Assembly: GCA_002733155.1 (NCBI GenBank)
Contig: NVUO01000006.1
Span: 1,403-11,349 of the forward strand
DNA from: Sulfurimonas sp.
GTDB lineage: Bacteria > Campylobacterota > Campylobacteria > Campylobacterales > Sulfurimonadaceae
Direction: 5' to 3'
Length of the DNA stretch: 9,947 nt
Positions 6,100 through 9,947 of the stretch are shown piece after piece (position 1 is the first letter of the stretch; every line of letters starts with the position of its first letter). Under the pieces are notes generated by a model. It saw nothing but the letters and a program-made list of their open reading frames with translations. It did no database searches and had not been told where the DNA came from. A program made the translations under genes and the position numbers.

Positions 6100-6213
6100 A
6101 AATATCTCCCAAATATATATTCTGCAATTTTTATTCGCAAAATTTATTTATTACCACTATAATAACATAAAAATTATAAATTGGGGAATAATGATATTGG
6201 GGAATAATGATAA
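6100..6213. promoter_or_regulatory. Divergent promoter region between cheZ-like and PHP genes
   Basis: A 114-bp AT-rich spacer. TATAAT occurs on the plus strand at 6158-6163 (for the PHP gene) and on the minus strand at 6173-6178 (for the cheZ-like gene). The two candidates lie so close that polymerases bound at them would interfere. I see neither a clear sigma-54 GG/GC pair nor a sigma-28 motif that would tie the cheZ-like gene to the flagellar cascade. Confidence 0.45.
6180..6211 (+). repeat. 16-bp tandem duplication of ribosome site and ATG ahead of the PHP gene
   Basis: ATTGGGGAATAATGAT occurs twice head to tail (6180-6195 and 6196-6211) with no mismatch. Each unit carries GGGGA and an ATG. 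The second GGGGA lies 10 nt before the real start at 6214. The ATG of the first unit (6191) opens an eight-codon frame whose TGA (6215-6217) overlaps the PHP start codon as ATGA. The ATG of the second unit (6207) opens a five-codon frame ending in TGA at 6222-6224. Confidence 0.75.
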
Positions 6214-6993
6214 ATGATAGTTGATTTACATAACCATACTACACTTTGTAATCATGCTGAGGGCTCTATGTCCCAGTACATAGACAATGCTATCAAATGC
6301 GGTGTGAAATACTTCGGATTTTCAGAGCATGCACCTATGTATTTTGATTCTAAATATCGTATGAGTTTTGATGAAATGCCTCTATATATAAAAAAAGTTT
6401 TAGAACTTAAGCAATTATATAAAAATGATATAAATATTTTACTTGGATTAGAGGTTGATTACATAAAAAATCATATGGATGATAGAGTTTTAAATGCAAA
6501 AGTTGATTATCTTATAGGTTCAGTTCATTTTATTGATGAATGGGGTTTTGATAACCCTGAATTTATTGGAAACTATGAGAATGAAGATATAAATGTAATT
6601 TGGCAAAAATATTTTAATACAATTGAAAATATGGCTAAATCAAAACTTTTTGATATTGTTGGACATTTCGACCTAATAAAAATTTTTAAATTTATGCCAA
6701 CTATATATATAAAAGACTTAGCTAAAAATGCATTATTAGCTATAAAAGAAGCAGATATGACTTTAGAGTTAAATGTAGCTGGATATAGAAAACCTGTTAA
6801 AGAAGCCTACCCCTCAAAAGAGCTTTTAGAATTAGCTTACGAGATGGATATACCAATATGCTTTGCCTCAGACGCTCATGCACCTGAACAAGTTGGTTTA
6901 TTTAATGAAAAGATAACAAAGTTAGCAAGAAGCGTAGGTTATACTAAATGTGCATATTATAAAAATAGAAAAAGAAAACTTATAGAGTTTTAA
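6214..6993 (+). CDS. PHP-family histidinol-phosphatase (HisJ/HisK type)
   Basis: A 259-residue PHP-fold phosphoesterase, expected to hydrolyse histidinol phosphate to histidinol (EC 3.1.3.15) in histidine synthesis. The metal ligands of the trinuclear PHP site are in place: D-L-H-N-H (H6, H8) with H14, F-S-E-H (H39), G-L-E-V-D-Y (E80), G-S-V-H-F (H105), V-G-H-F-D (H151) and A-S-D-A-H-A-P (D220, H222). Size and motif order fit the HisJ family. No other his gene is adjacent, and PHP paralogues with other phosphate substrates exist, so the exact substrate is an inference. The start ATG at 6214 begins M-I-V-D-L-H-N-H directly in the first motif, leaving no room for a downstream start. The gene ends base-to-base against the stop of the opposing fecR-like gene. 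Confidence 0.88.
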   Translation: MIVDLHNHTTLCNHAEGSMSQYIDNAIKCGVKYFGFSEHAPMYFDSKYRMSFDEMPLYIKKVLELKQLYKNDINILLGLEVDYIKNHMDDRVLNAKVDYLIGSVHFIDEWGFDNPEFIGNYENEDINVIWQKYFNTIENMAKSKLFDIVGHFDLIKIFKFMPTIYIKDLAKNALLAIKEADMTLELNVAGYRKPVKEAYPSKELLELAYEMDIPICFASDAHAPEQVGLFNEKITKLARSVGYTKCAYYKNRKRKLIEF

Positions 6994-7557
6994 TTATTTA
7001 CCATGATCAAATGGAACTTTACGTCCAACCATAGCCTCAAGTTCACGTAACTCCATATCTCTATGACCCAGCATATCCATAGTTTGTTTGACCTTAGTTT
7101 TTGTTATCCAAATCATATTATGATAAGTTGCAGTTAATTCTGTAATTTTGTTAAGGGCGTCTACACTTGTATGTCCATAACATGTACAAAAATAAGTTTT
7201 TCCATCACGAACTTGAGTAAATGTACCAGTTCCACGTATACCCACTGTCATATTTGGAGTAGATATTGCATGTTTTCCAGCTCCAAATACAGCCATTACA
7301 CTTCCGTTTATAATATTTAAAACTCTGGTTTTTCCAACTGTTTGAAGTTTAAACTTTGTATTTGCACGTGCTTTAAAAGCATCTTTTCCAATATTAAACC
7401 TTATTACAGACTTTTCTTTTACTTCTATAGTATCACCTTGTTTAATTACACCGTCTTTTTTTAATACATTTCCATTTACCAAAATTGTTCCAGATTTTTT
7501 TATTACCTGCCCTTGTGATAAAGTAAATAGACATAAAATCATTAAAAAAAATTTCAT
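6994..7557 (-). CDS. Secreted FecR-domain protein
   Basis: A 187-residue protein with a cleavable-looking signal peptide (1-16, K-F-F-L-M-I-L-C-L-F-T-L-S-Q-G) and a periplasmic FecR-type beta domain. V-K-K-S-G-T-I-L-V-N-G-N style strands start at about 18, K-Q-G-D-T-I-E-V at 39-46, and the family-typical T-P-N-M-T-V-G-I-R-G-T-G-T-F-T is at 100-114, followed by Y-F-C-T-C-Y-G-H (122-129) with a C-x-C pair. Unlike true FecR it has no transmembrane anchor and no sigma-factor gene nearby. The C-terminal helix region (140-187) is less conserved. Such FecR proteins are often encoded beside CHASE2 adenylate cyclases, and one is divergent here but broken. AAAGGA sits 5 nt before the ATG. Confidence 0.82.
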   Translation of the reverse strand: MKFFLMILCLFTLSQGQVIKKSGTILVNGNVLKKDGVIKQGDTIEVKEKSVIRFNIGKDAFKARANTKFKLQTVGKTRVLNIINGSVMAVFGAGKHAISTPNMTVGIRGTGTFTQVRDGKTYFCTCYGHTSVDALNKITELTATYHNMIWITKTKVKQTMDMLGHRDMELRELEAMVGRKVPFDHGK

Positions 7558-7589
7558 TTTTATCCTTTCAGTAATTGTATAGTGAAAAA

Positions 7590-7595
7590 ATTATA
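7590..7595 (-). promoter_or_regulatory. Extended -10 promoter of the fecR-like gene
   Basis: TGTTATAAT on the minus strand, about 32 nt upstream of the fecR-like ATG, is a perfect extended -10. The spacer to the dead cyclase gene's ATG (7606) is only 48 bp from the fecR start, so the original divergent promoters overlapped. Confidence 0.55.
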
Positions 7596-7605
7596 ACATA
7601 AATTC

Positions 7606-9234
7606 ATGAAACAAATTTTCTTATATTTTCTTTTATATTATTAGTATTTATTTCTTGCATCTTTATTTATGATAAGTATCCAGCACTTTATTCTAGCACT
7701 GACGAAAAAATAACTTCATTTTATTTAAAATTACATAAACCAGAGGCTGCTTCAAAACAAATAACTATAATTGATATAGAGGCAAAGACTATAAAAAGAT
7801 TAGGACAATAGCCTTTTTCTAGGGATAAGATGGCTTTAGTTGTACATACTTTAACTAAATCAGGTGCTGGTATCATAGGTTTTGATATAGTATTTGCAGA
7901 TGAGGATCGTTTATCTCCACATAAAATGGCAAAACTATTAAACCTAAGTGGTAATTATGTCAATAATGATGAAGTTTTTTCAAATTTATTACTTCAAACG
8001 CCAACTATCTTGGGTTATTATTTTGATATGGCTAAGTCAAACCAAGGTGCCAATCCTATAGATAAGGCTAAGATTTCTATTTATGGGTATAAAGGACTAG
8101 ATAACTTTAATAATGCCAAGGGACTTATAAATAATATAGATATTTTAAAAAACAATGCTTATTCAAGTGGTTTTTTTAATCTAACAGATATTCAAAATGC
8201 TATAGTTAATAAGGATCCATTACTTATAAAATATAAAAACAATTTATACCCATCTCTTGCATTTGAAATGCTTAGAATTGCTTCACAAAGTGAAACAATC
8301 AAGGTTCATAACTCTGAGTTAGGTGTAATAGCTTTAGAGTTAGATGCTCTAACTATTCCAACAGATTCTAGGGCACAAATAAAACTAAACTTTCGAGGCA
8401 AAAGTTTTAGTTTTAAATATATCTCTTTTTTAGATATATATACAAATAATTTTAATCCAAATGATATAAATGGAAAATTTATTCTAATTAGAACAAGCGA
8501 TATAGGATTAAGTGACAAGGTAGCAACTCTTTATGATCCAGAAATGCCTGGAGTTGAGATTCATGCTACAATTATTGACAACATTTTAAACAGTGATTTT
8601 TTCTTTACACCAATCAACGCTTATTCTTATTCAGTATTTCTTATATTTTTCTCTACTATTATTCTTTCTAATATACTTTACTTTTTATCACCACTATATT
8701 CATTTATAGCTTTTTTATTATCTCTAGCTATAGTATTGTATATAAACTATTATCTTATTTTTAATAAGCATATAATTATAAATTATTCAATAATACTACT
8801 ATCTTTGTTTATAACTACAGGTATATATTATTACAAAAAACAATGGAACTATAGACAAGTTTATAGGTGATGCCATCAGGGCATGCTGATTTAGCTGTAT
8901 CATCTGCAATAGAGCAAATCAAAAGGTTAAAAAAATTAAATATAAAATTAGAAAAAGAGTTTTCTATAAGCCTAGAAATTGGAATCGGAATAAATAGTGG
9001 TGAATGTATAGTTGGTGAAATGGGCAGTAGTGGAAGAAGTGATTATACTTTAATTGGTGATAATGTAAATCTTGCATCAAGGGTTGAGCAGCTTCTAAAA
9101 AATATAAAGCAAAAATAATCATCACAGAATTTACAAAAAACATGTTAAAGAAAAACTACGACATTAAAAAACTAGATACCATTAACGTAAAAGGCAAAGA
9201 GATAAAAAGTACTATTTATGAAGTAATTTGTTGA
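7606..9234 (+). pseudogene. Degraded CHASE2-domain class III adenylate/guanylate cyclase
   Basis: Joined across frames, the remains spell an N-terminal membrane helix, a CHASE2 sensor domain (to about 8600; G-A-G-I-I-G-F-D-I-V-F-A-D-E-D, Y-P-S-L-A-F-E-M-L-R, P-G-V-E-I-H-A), three membrane helices (about 8610-8835), and the back half of a class III cyclase domain (N-G-T-I-D-K-F-I-G-D-A-I at 8842-8877; E-I-G-I-G-I-N-S-G; G-S-S-G-R-S-D-Y-T-L-I-G-D-N-V-N-L-A-S-R). Lesions: (1) ATG at 7606 in the wrong frame, cured by one extra T in the T-runs at 7616-7629; (2) TAG at 7809-7811 where G-Q-W-P needs Trp; (3) deletion at about 8841 of the front of the catalytic domain, including the F-S-D-I-R-G-F-T metal site; (4) deletion with frame change at 8878-8881, between G-D-A-I and H-A-D-L-A-V; (5) one A lost in the run 9097-9102, after which K-Y-K-A-K-I-I-I-T-E continues to TGA at 9232. 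Not a functional cyclase. The longest open piece is 7830-8870. Confidence 0.93.
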
Positions 9235-9346
9235 TGAAAATTGAAACAAATATTAAAAAATGTTAGCTTGTCTACCAACAAAAGCATTAATTAATAATTT
9301 CCTCTGTATAATGACTTTCATATAAAGTTTTTTAAAGGAAATAAAA
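9235..9346 (+). promoter_or_regulatory. trxA upstream region with -10 at 9307-9312
   Basis: The 112-bp gap after the dead cyclase holds TATAAT at 9307-9312, immediately preceded by TG, and AAGGAAAT four bases before the trxA start codon. A TTAATTAA palindrome (9287-9294) lies near the -35 position. TrxA thus has its own promoter and does not depend on reading through the broken gene. Confidence 0.6.
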
Positions 9347-9667
9347 ATGGGTAAATACATAGAATTAACTGCTGGTGATTTTGAAGCAACTTTAGGTAAA
9401 GGTGTATCTTTAGTAGACTTTTGGGCTCCGTGGTGTGGGCCTTGTCGTATGATTGCTCCTGTAATTGAAGAATTAGCAGAAGATTACGACGGTAAAGCTC
9501 AAATTTGTAAAGTTAATACTGATGAAGAACAAGATATCGCTGTTAAATTTGGTATACGTTCTATTCCGACTATTATGTTTTTCAAAGATGGTGAGATGGT
9601 GGATCAAGTTGTTGGAGCACAAAGCAAACAAGCTCTATCAGAAAAAATAGACGCTTTAATAGCGTAA
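9347..9667 (+). CDS. trxA: Thioredoxin
   Basis: A 106-residue single-domain cytoplasmic thioredoxin, which reduces protein disulphides and is itself recycled by thioredoxin reductase. The active site W-A-P-W-C-G-P-C-R (C30, C33) and the cis-proline in R-S-I-P-T (P74) are intact, as are V-D-F-W and the buried aspartate of the fold. An additional cysteine (C54) lies outside the active site. No signal peptide is present. The ribosome site is AAGGA. A gene in the same direction begins 19 bp after the stop and is not trxB at its N terminus, so the reductase gene, if linked, must be further on. Confidence 0.98.
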   Translation: MGKYIELTAGDFEATLGKGVSLVDFWAPWCGPCRMIAPVIEELAEDYDGKAQICKVNTDEEQDIAVKFGIRSIPTIMFFKDGEMVDQVVGAQSKQALSEKIDALIA

Positions 9668-9686
9668 TTTTTAAAAGGTATACCTA

Positions 9687-9947
9687 GTGACAAAAAGAGC
9701 CAAGGGTCTTTTTTCTGTTGCTCGCGTCCTTTCTTCTTTTTTTGGTGCAGCTATGATAGCTGGTGCCTTTGCTTACTACAACTACAAGTTTTCAGAATAT
9801 AAATTTATAGATTTTAAAAAATTAATTTTTTATGAAAAAAGTGCTATTTTTGTACCTTTAGAAGAAAAGTACATAGTGGTTTTTTATTCATCCAAAGATA
9901 CAAATACTCTAAACTTATTAAAAAAAACAAAACTTAAACTTCCAATA
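9687..9947 (+). CDS. Membrane-anchored hypothetical protein, N-terminal part (GTG start, cut by window edge)
   Basis: An open frame from GTG at 9687 to the window edge (87 codons), with AAAAGG 8 nt upstream. No ATG lies in frame before codon 23. The N terminus M-T-K-R-A-K-G followed by a hydrophobic stretch (about 8-30, V-A-R-V-L-S-S-F-F-G-A-A-M-I-A-G-A-F-A-Y-Y) predicts a single membrane anchor with the rest in the periplasm. The visible part after it contains Y-I-V-V-F-Y-S-S-K-D-T-N-T-L-N-L-L, which could open a thioredoxin-like or other alpha/beta fold, but no cysteine motif is in view. I do not recognise the family. The 19-bp spacing suggests co-transcription with trxA. Confidence 0.7.
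   Translation, partial: MTKRAKGLFSVARVLSSFFGAAMIAGAFAYYNYKFSEYKFIDFKKLIFYEKSAIFVPLEEKYIVVFYSSKDTNTLNLLKKTKLKLPI

Noticed and set aside
8306..8518. A 70-codon open frame on the minus strand
   Set aside because: It lies wholly antisense to the conserved CHASE2 coding remains, has no recognisable motif and no independent ribosome site; it is a shadow frame.
7830..8870. A free-standing 346-residue CHASE2 protein started at the ATG at 7830, where AGGGA lies just upstream
   Set aside because: The AGGGA encodes conserved residues of the P-x-S-R-D motif, the frame begins inside the CHASE2 domain and lacks the first membrane helix, and homologous coding continues on both sides in other frames. Restart is possible but a stable product is unlikely.
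8867..9118. A separate 83-residue gene
   Set aside because: Its residues are the C-terminal part of the class III cyclase domain, cut off from its front half by a deletion and ended early by the loss of one A at 9097-9102.
7606..9234. Programmed recoding (TAG readthrough or programmed frameshifting) keeping the cyclase functional
   Set aside because: Recoding cannot restore the deleted metal-binding half of the catalytic domain, and five different lesions with no slippery-site or stem-loop arrangement point to decay.

Overview
The window is AT-rich chromosomal DNA that fits a Campylobacterota (epsilonproteobacterial) genome, most like the Sulfurimonas/Sulfurovum/Helicobacter side of the phylum. 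The lineage call is inferred from gene content: a remote CheZ-type phosphatase directly upstream of a U32-family gene (as I recall for HP0170-HP0169 of Helicobacter pylori), a DUF3972-like protein beside purE, separate-subunit glyQ, a FecR/CHASE2-cyclase pair, and promoters that show a clear TATAAT -10 but no good -35.

Left part (1-6099, all genes on the minus strand). At the edge lies the N-terminal half of a Dam/D12-class adenine methyltransferase. Then, reading in the direction of transcription: cheZ-like gene > trhP-like U32 gene > small SHOCT membrane protein, with both junctions overlapping as TAATG; next purE > DUF3972-like coiled-coil protein > DUF89 phosphatase; then glyQ with its own -10. 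The two gene groups are separated by about 335 bp (3396-3731) that hold a putative purE promoter and operator and a cluster of REP/MITE-like repeats. The repeats run into the SHOCT gene and supply its last codons.

Right part (6214-9947). A PHP-type histidinol-phosphatase gene (+) converges on a secreted FecR-domain gene (-) with no base between the two stop codons. Divergent from fecR is the wreck of a CHASE2 class III nucleotide cyclase gene (7606-9234). It carries two single-base losses in homopolymer runs, an in-frame TAG at the conserved Trp of the G-Q-W-P motif, a large deletion that removes the front half of the catalytic domain, and a smaller deletion with frame change. FecR has therefore probably lost its cyclase partner. 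Thioredoxin trxA with its own promoter follows, and then the start of a GTG-initiated membrane-anchored protein that runs off the window.

Most notable non-gene signal: in the 83-bp repeat at 3493-3575 the two 28-nt arms are inverted copies of each other that differ at eight positions. All eight fall in four stem base pairs, and every pair is changed in a compensatory way. This suggests that the hairpin shape, and not only the sequence, has been maintained. I see no CRISPR array, tRNA, rRNA, intact transposase or obvious defence island.
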